Made by a program: the position numbers and the translations under genes
Source of the DNA: a virus
IMG/VR virus record: IMGVR_UViG_3300037247_000915
Location: 1 to 49,914 of that record
Length of the DNA stretch: 49,914 nt
Direction: 5' to 3' (one strand)
Part shown: positions 24,967 to 35,565 of the stretch, piece by piece
Layout: the number at the start of each line of letters is the position of its first letter
Numbering within the stretch: position 1 is the first letter of the stretch
Notes under the pieces: model-generated
The model's input: the letters and a program-made list of their open reading frames with translations, nothing else
What the model was told of the DNA's origin: nothing
The model's database searches: none

Positions 24967-24982
24967 GGCTGTCCTCCTTGGG

Positions 24983-25198
24983 TTAGTTCTTCGGTTGAGG
25001 TAGAAACCGCATGAGGAAACTGAAGATGGTGCCGAACGCGAGAGTTGCGATGCTTGCCTGCTCCGCAGTAAAGACGTGTAGATCCGCAGGCATAAACATG
25101 ACGACAAGTACTGCGACTGCGCTGCCGACTGCACCGCCCGCAACTGTACGCCCATGACTCTGCCCCAAGGTCGGTGTTGGTGTCGGTGTCGAGGACAT
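24983..25198 (-). CDS. Holin-like protein with two membrane segments (71 aa)
   Basis: Two hydrophobic segments (about residues 20-37 and 46-66) follow a Pro/Thr-rich N-terminus, and a basic C-terminus ends FLPQPKN. Size and topology fit a class II holin that permeabilises the inner membrane and releases the endolysin. AAGGAG precedes the ATG. The gene is directly downstream of a strong promoter at 25228-25256 and follows the endolysin gene. Holins are too varied to confirm by motif. Confidence 0.7.
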   Translation of the reverse strand: MSSTPTPTPTLGQSHGRTVAGGAVGSAVAVLVVMFMPADLHVFTAEQASIATLAFGTIFSFLMRFLPQPKN

Positions 25199-25227
25199 GA
25201 TGTGACTCCTTGTAGTTGGACTATCTA

Positions 25228-25256
25228 ATTATAGAATTGGTCAACCGAGAAATCAA
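25228..25256 (-). promoter_or_regulatory. Sigma70-type promoter of the lysis genes
   Basis: On the minus strand TTGATT (25256-25251), a 17-base spacer and TATAAT (25233-25228). The context TCTTGATTTC is identical to the promoters at 42.4 and 48.0 kb. The -35 element overlaps the last codons of the endolysin gene. Transcription would start about 25220 and lead into the holin-like gene at 25198. Confidence 0.75.
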
Positions 25257-25831
25257 GAGACCTCGGTTGTACCGAATTTGGCAAGCATTTGCGAATCAAT
25301 CGATTCCCACGAGAATACGTCCCGTGGGCTAGAGAACGACCTAAGTTGTACGTGGGGCCAATCCCACCCCCAGGACAGCCCCGCTGATAGGAATCCTGCC
25401 TGCACTGCTTCGTCTGCGTAGAGGAAGTACCCGTTGATTTTCTGCCCGCCTCCAATGTCGGCTACCTTCTTGACTGACCACTCCGCTTGGTTGTTCAACA
25501 ACCAGAAACAGTCGAGGGCTTCACCCCACTGATGCCAGGATAGACCTGGTAGAGCGTACGTCAGGTGTCTTCCGGCGCTAGGCGGCGAGTATTGAGGACC
25601 TACCATAAGCAGTACTTCGGCAAGGTAGGAGGCTCCATTCGCCTTTAGACGCTCCGTAGCGCGGGTTACTTCGAGTGTGCTGCGAGTGGATCTCCAGATA
25701 CGAGCTTGTGCCCAGGGAGGACGCTCTGTGAAGAACGGTCTCATTGTGACACCCTGCTTTTCACAGGAGACCAGCAATGGGTCGACCTTGTCCCTGAACT
25801 CTGGAATTAGGGTATCCATATTTCTACTCAT
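25253..25831 (-). CDS. Endolysin, M15 peptidase (D-Ala-D-Ala / L-Ala-D-Glu type)
   Basis: Cleaves peptide bonds in peptidoglycan at lysis. M15 zinc motifs: SWHQWGEALD (H100, D107) and GWDWPHVQL (D157, H160), in the correct order and spacing. 192 aa, single catalytic domain without a wall-binding repeat, as usual for phages of Gram-negative hosts. GGGAGG precedes the ATG. It lies between a membrane-anchored coiled-coil protein and the holin-like gene. Confidence 0.92.
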   Translation of the reverse strand: MSRNMDTLIPEFRDKVDPLLVSCEKQGVTMRPFFTERPPWAQARIWRSTRSTLEVTRATERLKANGASYLAEVLLMVGPQYSPPSAGRHLTYALPGLSWHQWGEALDCFWLLNNQAEWSVKKVADIGGGQKINGYFLYADEAVQAGFLSAGLSWGWDWPHVQLRSFSSPRDVFSWESIDSQMLAKFGTTEVS

Positions 25832-25846
25832 GCTAACCTCCCGCTG

Positions 25847-26182
25847 TCAATAGGGTGGTATACGAGGAGGCAACCGCTCCAAGATTCGCTCAAGCGTACG
25901 ACTGGTCTTGCCTCGAAACTCGGCATTCCACTTGCTCTCGGACTCTATGCGCTCGATTAGGGCGCGTTGCTGAGCGGTCATCTCACCGATCTTTGCCTCG
26001 ATTGTCTCGACGCTTTTTCGATTCTCGTCGGCCTTCTTCTCGGTTGCCCGTACGTCAGCGTAGAGTAGTGTACCGGTGAACGTACCTACTACTAGAAGTC
26101 CGAGTGCCGTAGACACATGGCGTACGAGAGTTGGTGGAACACCATTGTAGAGCTGTTTCAGTCCGTTTTTCCTATCCATCAT
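25847..26182 (-). CDS. Membrane-anchored coiled-coil protein (111 aa)
   Basis: One transmembrane segment (about residues 23-42) followed by a long coiled coil (45-100, Lys/Glu/Arg with hydrophobic heptads) and a Pro-rich end. This is the layout of an i-spanin or of some small phage lysis regulators. AAGGT precedes the first of two Met codons. It is the first gene of the lysis cassette, 15 bases before the endolysin. i-spanin is the favoured but unproven role. Confidence 0.65.
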   Translation of the reverse strand: MMDRKNGLKQLYNGVPPTLVRHVSTALGLLVVGTFTGTLLYADVRATEKKADENRKSVETIEAKIGEMTAQQRALIERIESESKWNAEFRGKTSRTLERILERLPPRIPPY

Positions 26183-26269
26183 GCGACCTTATGTTTGAGT
26201 TCAATACTAAATTGGGTATGAACGTTCTCGTTCGGATTACAGTAGAGCCACTACGGTGTTCGTCAACTC

Positions 26270-26727
26270 CTAAGCGGGCCAAGGCGTGCCGTCGCCGAAG
26301 GGGTCGGCGGCGGTGGGGTCGATGGCGTCGAGCTCGGCCTGATCTACAATTGCAGCTAGCTTCGGCGGAACGGTGTCGCGGACGTAGAGGTAGATGTCCT
26401 TGGCCCTCGTTTGCGCTACAGTGGCATTGCTGGCGAGATGAGACGCCCAGATCCCGGCTACGGTCTTGATCTGCTCCAAGCTATCCCAATCTCTCACCTC
26501 GACGGCGATCCGCGTCACGGCCTCGGCGATGAAGCCGTCCCCCTTCGCCCGTTTGAGTACGGCGAGGCTCGGCCCTGGAGGCGCCGCGAAGACCGCACCG
26601 TCGTAGGACCAGCCAATCTCGGGCTGTGGGGTCACCCCGGCGAGATCGGCCCAAGTCATGGCCGGCGCAACTGGAAATTCAGCGGCAGAAATCTGGACCA
26701 CAAGGTTTTTGAAGACAAGTGCAAACA

Positions 26728-26731
<4 letters not shown>
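26270..26731 (-). CDS. Putative tail fibre assembly protein (153 aa)
   Basis: It follows the glycine-rich fibre with an ATGA overlap, the usual place for a fibre chaperone. The N-terminus is beta-rich (MMFALVFKNLVVQISAAEFPVAP), a WADLAGVTPQPEIGWSYDG segment is followed by AAPP, and the C-terminus ends DPFGDGTPWPA. This layout (short strand, then W-Y-dG motif, then helical end) resembles small fibre-assembly proteins, but no specific family is certain. An upstream ATG at 26743 is less likely, because GGGAG sits 5 bases before 26731. GC-rich like the fibre gene. Confidence 0.65.
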
Positions 26732-27756
<1,025 letters not shown>

Positions 27757-27793
27757 GTTTTACACTCCCGTATTATGGTTAAGTGTCATCTCG

Positions 27794-30754
27794 TCAGGCC
27801 CCTCTAGCCGACCAGTCGACCGTGCCACCAACGTCGCTGCCGCCGGTGTTGAAGACGTGAGCGGTAAAGCCGCTGGTAGTAACACTGTCCTTGGTAGCAA
27901 TGCGCGCCGCAGCGGCGTCCGCTGTGACTGTTACGCGTGGTGCCACGTGGAAAGTCCGCGCGAAGGAGATAGCCTGGCCGCTAGCAGCTACGGCGACTGA
28001 TGTCGCGCCCTCATCGCGCTCCAAGAGATCGACAGTCGGCTTGAAGCCGGTCACCTTGGCCACGCCCTTGGAGGTGTCCAAAACTAAGCGATGCTTGATA
28101 AAGCGCGCCTCCAGGTTGCCGATGGTCCAGGGCTCGAAGCCGTCGAAGCCATCGGCCGCCTTGCGGTAGTCGACCTCGAAGGCAGGTGCCGCCACGCCTA
28201 CGGTCTCGCCGGGTCCGAGCACCGAGGCGATGTCGCCCCAGACGCGGACCGTGTCGTCGAAGTCGATGTCGAACTCTGGCGCCTCGTAGATTGCGATTGC
28301 TACAGGGTTAACTACGAAAATATCGAAGGTATCAAAGTCGTCGTCGGAGGCAAGGTTTTGTGAGTCGGGTACCAGAACGCCTGTGTAATGCTTGACCATA
28401 TCGGTAAGCGTGCCTAGCCAACGCGGCGCCTGCTCGGTCTGCAGGATGATATCGAAGTCCTCTGCGACTACGGTTACGTCAGCACTTACCGCGTTGGCTG
28501 ATTCGTTGCCGCTGGTGTCCTTGGCCTTGATCAGGGTGGTCCAGACGCCCGGCGGCAGGTGGGCGTTGGTGATCGCAGTGCCTCGAGTCACTTCGGTTAG
28601 CGGCGTAGCATCTGCCCAGACCGTAGTACCTTGGGGATTATAGCGGATTTCGTAGCCGGCGAGGTCGATATCTATCACCTGAACCCAACTAAAGTTGACG
28701 ACGTTACCATTCTGTGCCGCGGAGAACCCTGTGACATCCCTCGGTAGCGCTGTTTTACCTACTACCGTATGACCTGTAACAGTAGCTGACCAGGGGTCAC
28801 TAATATCCGAGGCTACATTCAGACTGTTAAGGGCACGGATGCGTAGATCGTAGCTCACTCCATCCTCAACATCCCAAACGAATACCTCAGTTGTGTCGCC
28901 GGGCACCGGTGCGAGTTGAGTCCAGTCGCTGTCTGCAGTCTTCTTGAACTGGACTTCAATCTTGCCGCCTACAGTAACGAAGATGTCCGCAGGGGCGGTC
29001 CAAGTCGCCTTGATACGCGACACTACAGTACCGTCGGCTTTCAGGAACAGGGACGCCGTGCCAGAGGCTAAGGCCAATCCCGTCGGAGGCTCCACGATGA
29101 AGGGGTCGGGAAGGTTAGTATCGGGAGCTGGGTCAATGTTTATCTCGTCGCCAGGACCGAAATCATAAACCGCAGCAGCTTCCTCTTGAAACGTTAAATC
29201 GACACCGCCATCCCCCGCAAGTGCCCACTCTAAAAGCCGGAACTCCTTGTCAACGAACCCAGCCTGCGCAATAGAAAGTGTTACTACATCCCAAGGGGCG
29301 AGCTCCAACTGCGTAAGTTTGGCGGGGAACTTGACGGTTATGCCCTGTCGTGCTCGCAGAAGGAGTAGGTTGGCAATCCGTTGCGCGCGCGTCTTGTCCG
29401 TAGTGAATAGGAGTTCTATTTCGTTGAATACCCGCTCGTTGTTATCCTCTGCCTCGAATGTTGCATTGGTAATGGGAGGAAAGTCTGTAAGGCTGTAAGG
29501 GGCTTTATCATCATTGGCGTCGGTGAAAGTCCCACGAACTGCGTTGAATGCCTCGCTAATACTTGGCCGGGGTATCACAGTAATCTTACCACGAAGGTCA
29601 CTTTCATCGAGAGTGCTTGTGGGAGTTGTCGCTGATCCTGCGTAACCACGAAATGTCCCTTGCTGATAAACTAGAGTACCTGCGGAGGAGGTTAGTAGGT
29701 CATCCATAATTGATGCGGGTTTCTGATCAACTTTGAATGACCCGTCGCATGTATACCTAAGCTGGGAGTCACGCGTTACAGTGTGCGTGCCAGAACCTGT
29801 AGTGGTTATGTCGATTACTATGCCGGCAAGAGCGTTCGCCAAAGTAGTTGCTACCCTAAGTGAGTTAACTAGGTACGGGGCCACATAGTAGTCAGTGGCA
29901 GCTACTAGCGGACTGGGAAGTGTACCAGTAGTAGTAACTTGTACTATGTCACCCAGACCCCACTTGCGCGCACCAGTGAAATTCAATGTGTCTTGCGACG
30001 TCGTAACTGTAAAGGCTCGGGGGTCAGCTGTAACTGTGACTTGTTCATCACAAACGTTAGCTGCAGCTACCCAGGAGGACTCATGAATCTCAGTGAGGGG
30101 TGCGACGAACCCAAAATCCGACATGAGGTAGTCAAGTTGGCACAGTGCAGCGTTATTTGAGAAGGACCTCACGGAGGGGTTGCCTGGATCAAGTCTCGGA
30201 TCCCAAACCTCACGTCCTCTTACGACCGCACGCACATTCGGGATGCCGGTCGGAAAGACATCCTGATTCCATTGGAGGCGTGGGTAGACGTAAGCGATAC
30301 CCCTCCCTCGGTGTTCCGATGTAAAGTTGGTCTCGGCGACAAGGTCTGAGTCGGCTGTCTGTGCGGCAGCTCCTAGGTGCTTTTTGATCCTGACGAGACC
30401 CGCAAATCTCGTCCCTGTAACATTGCCAGATCCGTCTATCTGTGTATCGTCAATTTCGACATCATTCAGCCAGACACTATCAATTGCTGTTATTTCGTGC
30501 GTAGTCAGTGCAACTACCAAGTGAAGGTTCTTATTAGATGCTCCTGAACTCTCGGCAAAAATCAACGGGCCGGAAACCATAGTAGTACCGTAGATAACTT
30601 GCCGCGCTTCGGTAGACCCGCGCACAACATGCTTGCGCCCAGACTCCTTAAGGCCAGGAGCTTTGGGTTTAGGTGATAAAGCCCGCGAGATCAGAGACAG
30701 CACAATGGAGATCGCGATACTTACGAGAACCTTGAAAACGATTGCTTGCGGCAT
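27794..30754 (-). CDS. Tail tip / central fibre protein (J-like, host specificity)
   Basis: Baseplate hub or central tail fibre of a siphovirus. An N-terminal hydrophobic segment (VFKVLVSIAISIVLSLISRAL) is followed by GLKESGRKHVVRGSTEARQVIYG, the phage tail protein block of J-like proteins. A long beta domain (120-560) comes next, then fibronectin-III-like modules (about 590-690 and 695-790) and a C-terminal receptor-proximal part. 986 aa, within the J-like range. GGAGG precedes the ATG. Bases below about 28300 (the last 170 residues) are visibly more GC-rich than the rest, so the tip seems to have been swapped together with the fibre genes. Confidence 0.9.
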   Translation of the reverse strand: MPQAIVFKVLVSIAISIVLSLISRALSPKPKAPGLKESGRKHVVRGSTEARQVIYGTTMVSGPLIFAESSGASNKNLHLVVALTTHEITAIDSVWLNDVEIDDTQIDGSGNVTGTRFAGLVRIKKHLGAAAQTADSDLVAETNFTSEHRGRGIAYVYPRLQWNQDVFPTGIPNVRAVVRGREVWDPRLDPGNPSVRSFSNNAALCQLDYLMSDFGFVAPLTEIHESSWVAAANVCDEQVTVTADPRAFTVTTSQDTLNFTGARKWGLGDIVQVTTTGTLPSPLVAATDYYVAPYLVNSLRVATTLANALAGIVIDITTTGSGTHTVTRDSQLRYTCDGSFKVDQKPASIMDDLLTSSAGTLVYQQGTFRGYAGSATTPTSTLDESDLRGKITVIPRPSISEAFNAVRGTFTDANDDKAPYSLTDFPPITNATFEAEDNNERVFNEIELLFTTDKTRAQRIANLLLLRARQGITVKFPAKLTQLELAPWDVVTLSIAQAGFVDKEFRLLEWALAGDGGVDLTFQEEAAAVYDFGPGDEINIDPAPDTNLPDPFIVEPPTGLALASGTASLFLKADGTVVSRIKATWTAPADIFVTVGGKIEVQFKKTADSDWTQLAPVPGDTTEVFVWDVEDGVSYDLRIRALNSLNVASDISDPWSATVTGHTVVGKTALPRDVTGFSAAQNGNVVNFSWVQVIDIDLAGYEIRYNPQGTTVWADATPLTEVTRGTAITNAHLPPGVWTTLIKAKDTSGNESANAVSADVTVVAEDFDIILQTEQAPRWLGTLTDMVKHYTGVLVPDSQNLASDDDFDTFDIFVVNPVAIAIYEAPEFDIDFDDTVRVWGDIASVLGPGETVGVAAPAFEVDYRKAADGFDGFEPWTIGNLEARFIKHRLVLDTSKGVAKVTGFKPTVDLLERDEGATSVAVAASGQAISFARTFHVAPRVTVTADAAAARIATKDSVTTSGFTAHVFNTGGSDVGGTVDWSARGA

Positions 30755-31212
30755 TATGAGGTCCTCCAGGCGCGCCGCGCAAAGGTAATGGGATGCTGTA
30801 TGAAACCCACCCTAGAAGCGAAGGCGGCCCTCTCACCTAGACAAACTCCCAACGAGTCGCTTAGCACCCTAACGGCTGCTTCATCAGACTCACTGTGAGC
30901 GTGTATCTCAGCCAGTACGATATCACCACGCCTCGCCATTAGTATGGACACCTCCTCACATCCGTACTCCTGTGCAGCCTTCTCTACTGCCTGTTCAAGA
31001 CCGCCACCGGCGAGGCTCCTGAGGAGCATGTAAGCTCCACGTCTGGTCTTGTACCGACCCCGTACGTGCTCTGCAAAATCAACCCCACAAATGGCTTGAA
31101 CCACATCGCAGGTGAAGAGCACACAATCGTGCTCACCCCAAACAAACGGAGTCCTCCGACGCAATGCAAGTTCTTGCGCCAGTATATCCTGCCAGTTTGG
31201 TAAGCGGTTCAT
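30754..31212 (-). CDS. DUF6950-type tail assembly protein (NlpC-like)
   Basis: The opening FVWGEHDCVLFTCDVV (residues 23-38) with its conserved Cys, and the AEHVRGRYKTRRGAYMLL block, match the DUF6950 family found before J-like proteins in siphovirus tails. Related NlpC/P60 proteins cut peptidoglycan at DNA entry; only the Cys is obvious here, so enzymatic activity is uncertain. 152 aa. ATGA overlap with the gene before and a one-base overlap with the J-like gene. Confidence 0.8.
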   Translation of the reverse strand: MNRLPNWQDILAQELALRRRTPFVWGEHDCVLFTCDVVQAICGVDFAEHVRGRYKTRRGAYMLLRSLAGGGLEQAVEKAAQEYGCEEVSILMARRGDIVLAEIHAHSESDEAAVRVLSDSLGVCLGERAAFASRVGFIQHPITFARRAWRTS

Positions 31213-31937
31213 ACCCGGAACGCTCCGCCATAAGCCTCGTTCTCGGTTTGCCCCTCGTCGCTCGACACATCCCTGTCGCTGCCTTCGCGGCCGCCTTCTT
31301 CGCGATTATCACCTCCACTAGGCTCCGATACGAACGTGGTTGTTGAGCTTGGATTTACGGTCACAGCCCTTGGCACTCCTCCTGCACTAATACCCCAGAA
31401 GATCTCCTTATCCACAGTTTGGTTGAGGAACTCAAAGAACTTGTCTCCGGGGAATAATTGCTGCTGTGCCTCGTTAGTGTAACGCTGGATCTTAGGACGC
31501 TCCCAGGTTATAAGTCTCGACTCGAGGATCACCATGATAGTGGCTGTCTCACCGAAGTCGACTGTGGTATTATCAATTAACCCGGAGAAAACCAGAACAG
31601 GATCTATAACGAGTCCGAAGTCTGCATCAAAGAATCCCACCCAGACCTTACCAGGTCTCCTTTGGGCGTTCTCAAAAGCTGCGGAGACAAATACTGGGTC
31701 GATACCAGACAAGGCAAGCTTAACACCTTGAGCTTGGAGTCCTGCTCCCTCACCAATTACGGATATCGACCCCAAATCACCAACGCCGCTATACGGGTTA
31801 CCATTAAAGGTAACTTCCCTGTCGGTTGAATTGACACGAACAAAGCCCCCTGGGTAGTCGAGCTCTACAAACACGAACGGCCGAGGTACTTCGGCTTTAC
31901 TCTCTGTGATCGCCGCCGGTGTTGCGTCACGACTCAT
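31209..31937 (-). CDS. Tail tip protein (distal tail / DUF2163-like)
   Basis: Beta-rich tail tip component. Recognisable stretches are FVFVELDYPGGFVRVNSTDR, VTFNGNPYSGVGDLGSISVI, VKLALSGIDP, LVFSGLIDN and FPGDKFFEFLNQTVDKEIFWG, a pattern shared by tail proteins located between the tape measure and J. It ends in a charged, disordered tail rich in Gly, Glu and Asp. 242 aa. ATGA overlaps at both ends couple it to its neighbours. Confidence 0.8.
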   Translation of the reverse strand: MSRDATPAAITESKAEVPRPFVFVELDYPGGFVRVNSTDREVTFNGNPYSGVGDLGSISVIGEGAGLQAQGVKLALSGIDPVFVSAAFENAQRRPGKVWVGFFDADFGLVIDPVLVFSGLIDNTTVDFGETATIMVILESRLITWERPKIQRYTNEAQQQLFPGDKFFEFLNQTVDKEIFWGISAGGVPRAVTVNPSSTTTFVSEPSGGDNREEGGREGSDRDVSSDEGQTENEAYGGAFRV

Positions 31938-32542
31938 GAGAACGCCTCAATCCCTATAAAGCTCATACCGTAGAAGGCAGCTGTAGCCAGATCCCAATTA
32001 GCTGAGTCATCGTCCTCCAACATCATGGTTACCTTTGGATTGACAAGGACGAGTGGTGCATTATCGGATGGTGGGGCTCGTAACGACGGTGTGAAGGCAA
32101 TCGTAGCATCTCCAGCACCATCACTATCGACGGACGCAGTGACCATCTTGAGCTCGCCGTTTACCTCGAAGTAGTCACCAGGCAGTAGTAGACCGGCAGT
32201 ACTTATGGCCCAATCGTCGGTGGTAAGAGACTTGCCAGTCTGGGAGGAGCCTTTCACGAGAGGGGAGTCACTGCCGCCGGACCCCAGTGGGCTTGTCGCG
32301 GCTGGATCGAACCCAAAGAAACGCCCGGATCGACCTTCCAACTCGGCCAGAAACGCGACCCACGGGGCTGCTATCGGCCGCTTCATTGGCTTTAGTTCGT
32401 ACCTACCTCGCCAACGCGTTCCCGTCCGCTCGAGTGTTTGGACTGTTTTATCTAACGGGGAGCTAAAGGTTTGGGTATTTGCTACCAACCCAAAGTTGAA
32501 GGCTGTAAACACATCTGTCGTTGGCATGAATAGTGTTGCCAT
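31934..32542 (-). CDS. Minor tail protein (202 aa)
   Basis: Directly follows the tape measure (TAATG, one-base overlap), the usual place for the first tail tip protein. The product is beta-rich: WRGRYELKPMKRPIAAPWVAFLAELEGRSGRFFGFDP resembles the N-terminal part of tail tip proteins in this position. Role assigned by position and general pattern; no catalytic motif. Confidence 0.75.
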   Translation of the reverse strand: MATLFMPTTDVFTAFNFGLVANTQTFSSPLDKTVQTLERTGTRWRGRYELKPMKRPIAAPWVAFLAELEGRSGRFFGFDPAATSPLGSGGSDSPLVKGSSQTGKSLTTDDWAISTAGLLLPGDYFEVNGELKMVTASVDSDGAGDATIAFTPSLRAPPSDNAPLVLVNPKVTMMLEDDDSANWDLATAAFYGMSFIGIEAFS

Positions 32543-35469
32543 TATCGTGCTCCGAAGGCGCTCCTGCTGAATCCATGCCGGCGCGAGTCACCAACCACAT
32601 TAAGAGCTCGCCTCTCGAGTGAACCGTCGATATAGAGGACGAAACGCTCCAAACGACGAACGGCAGCACTTGAAGCCCCTCTCATATCGACGACAAAATG
32701 GTTAGTCACACCGCCGCCGCCGCCCTTTAATGCCGCCTCCTGTGCTAGCGTGCGTACAGTCTCACCTCGGTGCAAGATAGTAGGCACTTCATCTGAAGCA
32801 AGACCAGCTACGCCGCCAAGCTCGAGGCTCTGTGCATTCCGAAAGACCGACGCCGACACGTTACGTTTTGGCATCGAAGACGAGCCAATTTTACCACCAC
32901 CGTGGGCTGTTACAGCCCCAAAGACAACATCCGAGATCGCCCCAAACAGTAGTCCTGTTCCCTTCTTCAGGAAGAACGAAGCGAGATCCTTAAGGAGTCC
33001 AGCAAGTACGCTGCGAAGGTTCTCACCTTCGATAATTGCGGACTCAAAGGCAGACGCAAGGGCATCCTCGAACCCTTTGGCAACATCCTTTAGCTCCTCA
33101 AACTGAGTTTGAACCCTATCGAATACGTCAAGCTTGTCAGCAAATTCCTGCACTGTCGGCAGCATTGCTCGGAACGTTTCCGACATCTTAGCAAGCGTCT
33201 CGGCATATTTTCTAATGGCGTCTTCCTTCGCGAATTGCTTCTGCAAGACCTCGAATGCACCAATGCCCCTGCCCATTGCCTCCATTTCACGGTCCATACG
33301 GCTTAATTGCTCGCTGAGATCGCGCATGATCTTGGGAGACCTCTCGAAAGTCTTTAGCATATCCTTCCACTGGTCTTCTGCCAAGCGCGTCTGGAATACT
33401 AATTGTCTGAGTGCCTCAACCGGTTCCATTCCTGTGATGCCTAGCTCCGCCAACTTTGCGTTGAGAGCGTCCAACTCCTCCGTACTAAGATCCTTGAGGA
33501 TGTCTTGGGCTTCGAATAAGGCATCGAGGAACGCAGGAGTATCTGCTCCCTTCTTACCCAGAGATGCCATCTGCTGCTCTGCACGTTCTAGCGCCAACCC
33601 AAGCTCCTCGACCTTATCCGTAGCCCTCTTCATGGCCTTCGAAACTTCGTCTGCGTCGCCGCCTAACGGCTTGATACCCTTATCTACGAGCGTCTGCAAG
33701 GCCTCTATCTGCTTACGAAACTTTGCAAGACTTGCGTCCATCTCTTCGAGTTCTTCTGTGGAGAATTGCAAAGCAAGACTACGGCCGATGGTCTTGGGAA
33801 GAGCTGCAATAAAGTCCCTTACGGCTTGTGCTTCTGCTTCGAGGACCTTTAGGTGCTGAAGACGCACAGCGATCATCGTCTTCGTCTGCGCTAACTGCAG
33901 GCTATTACGAAGCTCCTCGACCTCAAGTAACTCTTCTGTTTCCTCCATTAGCCTCCGCGTTTTGTTTGCGGACTCGTCGATAGCACTAGTAAGTAGGAAG
34001 AACGCTCCTGTACCAGCAGCGACTCCAGCCACCAACCTAGCGATCCAGCCTGTAAGAGCTGCTGCCGGATTGGCAAGCATCGCAAGGTTAAGCCCCCATA
34101 CAGCAGCGGTTAGAAGCTTGATACCGCTCCAGAGGAGTTTGACACCCGCTACAATTTGGGGTGCGAATACAATCGCGAAGGTTACACCGAAGGCAGCAGC
34201 GGCCGCACCTGCGTTGTCAAGGTTCTCAGTTAGGAACTTTATGCTAGCCGTCAGCGTATCAATAGCGCCAATTGCAACGCCCGATGTATCAATCAACTCC
34301 TCAAGACGTAGGTTGAACTCGAATTGGGCGTTGTCCATACGGTTGACTGCGGCTGTGAAAGTCTGTGCCGACTTCAAAGCCTGCTCGCCGAATGTCTCCT
34401 GCATAGCCTCGCCAATTGGGATGATAAACTTTTCCGCGATCAGCTCACCGGCTTTGAGCATTCTGGCAAATTCAGCCCGGGTTGCCCCAATCTTTTTCCG
34501 CACGATCTCAAAGCCGCCTGCAAGACGCTCACCGAACTGACCGCGCAACTCCTCTGACTGAATGACACCCTTGGACATCATTTGGGTGAGAGCACGGAAG
34601 AGGCCGGTTTGCGTCTCAGTGGGCAACCTCAATGCAGTAACAGCTGATAGAACGCCCTCAAAGATTGTACGAACGCCCTGCCCCTCAACTTTGGTATCAC
34701 GTGCTGCAGCCGCGAACTGTGCGAAGGCTTCTGCGGTAGCAGACACCTTTTGCCCCATTCTATCAGCGACTTCCGAGACGAACTCGAACTCCTTTTTGGC
34801 GAAGAACGCCGATCCGGTGGCCTGCTGCATCGCGCCCATAATCTTGTCCATCTGGACGCGCGCCTGGATCGTGGCGGCGAACAGTTTGGTGAAGGCTACG
34901 ACGAGACCAGTAATACCGGCAATCATGCCGACAATCATCAGTGTTGAACGGTTGGCAATCGCCCCCAAGGCGCGAATACGAGCACCAATCCCTGACAGAG
35001 GACCAACTGCTAGAACTGAGGCAGATTCCAAGTCCCGCATGACTTCCGTCATGCGTCCAAGCCCCTTAGCTGCACGTCCCGTTTTGAGGGTTCTCAAGGC
35101 GCGGCTGCTCTTACCCATTGACGCCTGGAATCTACCCTGAAGGCGTAGTTGGTCCTTAAGGGTGAGATTCGTCCGCGTCATCCCCTTAGTAAAGGCTTGG
35201 AATGAACGGGTATTCGCAGCAATAAGCTCCGGCTTGCCGCCAGAAGCGCGGATTGCTTGATTTAGGTTGAGAACCTGCTGGAGTGCCTGGCGGATCGCCT
35301 GCTCTTGGCGAGCTAGCGCACTGACTTGCTTCTGCGCCCCTTCCTCTTGACTCCGAGCCGTCTTGTCGATTGCACGCCCGAACTCGTGGAGTACCCGAAC
35401 CGACTTATCCAGGCCTTTTGTATCGGCTCCGAGGCCGAATGTAACTGAGCCTAGATCCAAGACGGCCAA
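32542..35469 (-). CDS. Tape measure protein
   Basis: Sets tail length and passes DNA through the membrane. 975 aa, largely helical, with Lys/Gln/Arg coiled coils at the N-terminus, a tape-measure domain around residues 180-400 (GALMTRIRALGAI-type region, MQETFGEQALKSAQTF), hydrophobic segments at about 425-510 and coiled coils after. At roughly 0.15 nm per residue the tail would be near 145 nm (inference). The start is TTG at 35469, preceded by AGGAGG at ideal spacing, one of the strongest ribosome binding sites in the window. It lies just after the frameshifted chaperone. Confidence 0.92.
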   Translation of the reverse strand: MAVLDLGSVTFGLGADTKGLDKSVRVLHEFGRAIDKTARSQEEGAQKQVSALARQEQAIRQALQQVLNLNQAIRASGGKPELIAANTRSFQAFTKGMTRTNLTLKDQLRLQGRFQASMGKSSRALRTLKTGRAAKGLGRMTEVMRDLESASVLAVGPLSGIGARIRALGAIANRSTLMIVGMIAGITGLVVAFTKLFAATIQARVQMDKIMGAMQQATGSAFFAKKEFEFVSEVADRMGQKVSATAEAFAQFAAAARDTKVEGQGVRTIFEGVLSAVTALRLPTETQTGLFRALTQMMSKGVIQSEELRGQFGERLAGGFEIVRKKIGATRAEFARMLKAGELIAEKFIIPIGEAMQETFGEQALKSAQTFTAAVNRMDNAQFEFNLRLEELIDTSGVAIGAIDTLTASIKFLTENLDNAGAAAAAFGVTFAIVFAPQIVAGVKLLWSGIKLLTAAVWGLNLAMLANPAAALTGWIARLVAGVAAGTGAFFLLTSAIDESANKTRRLMEETEELLEVEELRNSLQLAQTKTMIAVRLQHLKVLEAEAQAVRDFIAALPKTIGRSLALQFSTEELEEMDASLAKFRKQIEALQTLVDKGIKPLGGDADEVSKAMKRATDKVEELGLALERAEQQMASLGKKGADTPAFLDALFEAQDILKDLSTEELDALNAKLAELGITGMEPVEALRQLVFQTRLAEDQWKDMLKTFERSPKIMRDLSEQLSRMDREMEAMGRGIGAFEVLQKQFAKEDAIRKYAETLAKMSETFRAMLPTVQEFADKLDVFDRVQTQFEELKDVAKGFEDALASAFESAIIEGENLRSVLAGLLKDLASFFLKKGTGLLFGAISDVVFGAVTAHGGGKIGSSSMPKRNVSASVFRNAQSLELGGVAGLASDEVPTILHRGETVRTLAQEAALKGGGGGVTNHFVVDMRGASSAAVRRLERFVLYIDGSLERRALNVVGDSRRHGFSRSAFGAR

Positions 35470-35565
35470 TATTACCTCCTATTACCTACTGCCAGTTACG
35501 GGCTTCGCGTAGGAGCCCCGCCGATCACCGGCTAAAACCCGTATTGTAATATGCGGTCACTTGTG

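Noticed and set aside
33134-34540. Plus-strand ORFs of 241 and 192 codons
   Set aside because: Antisense to the tape measure gene; Ser/Ala-rich low-complexity translations typical of shadows.
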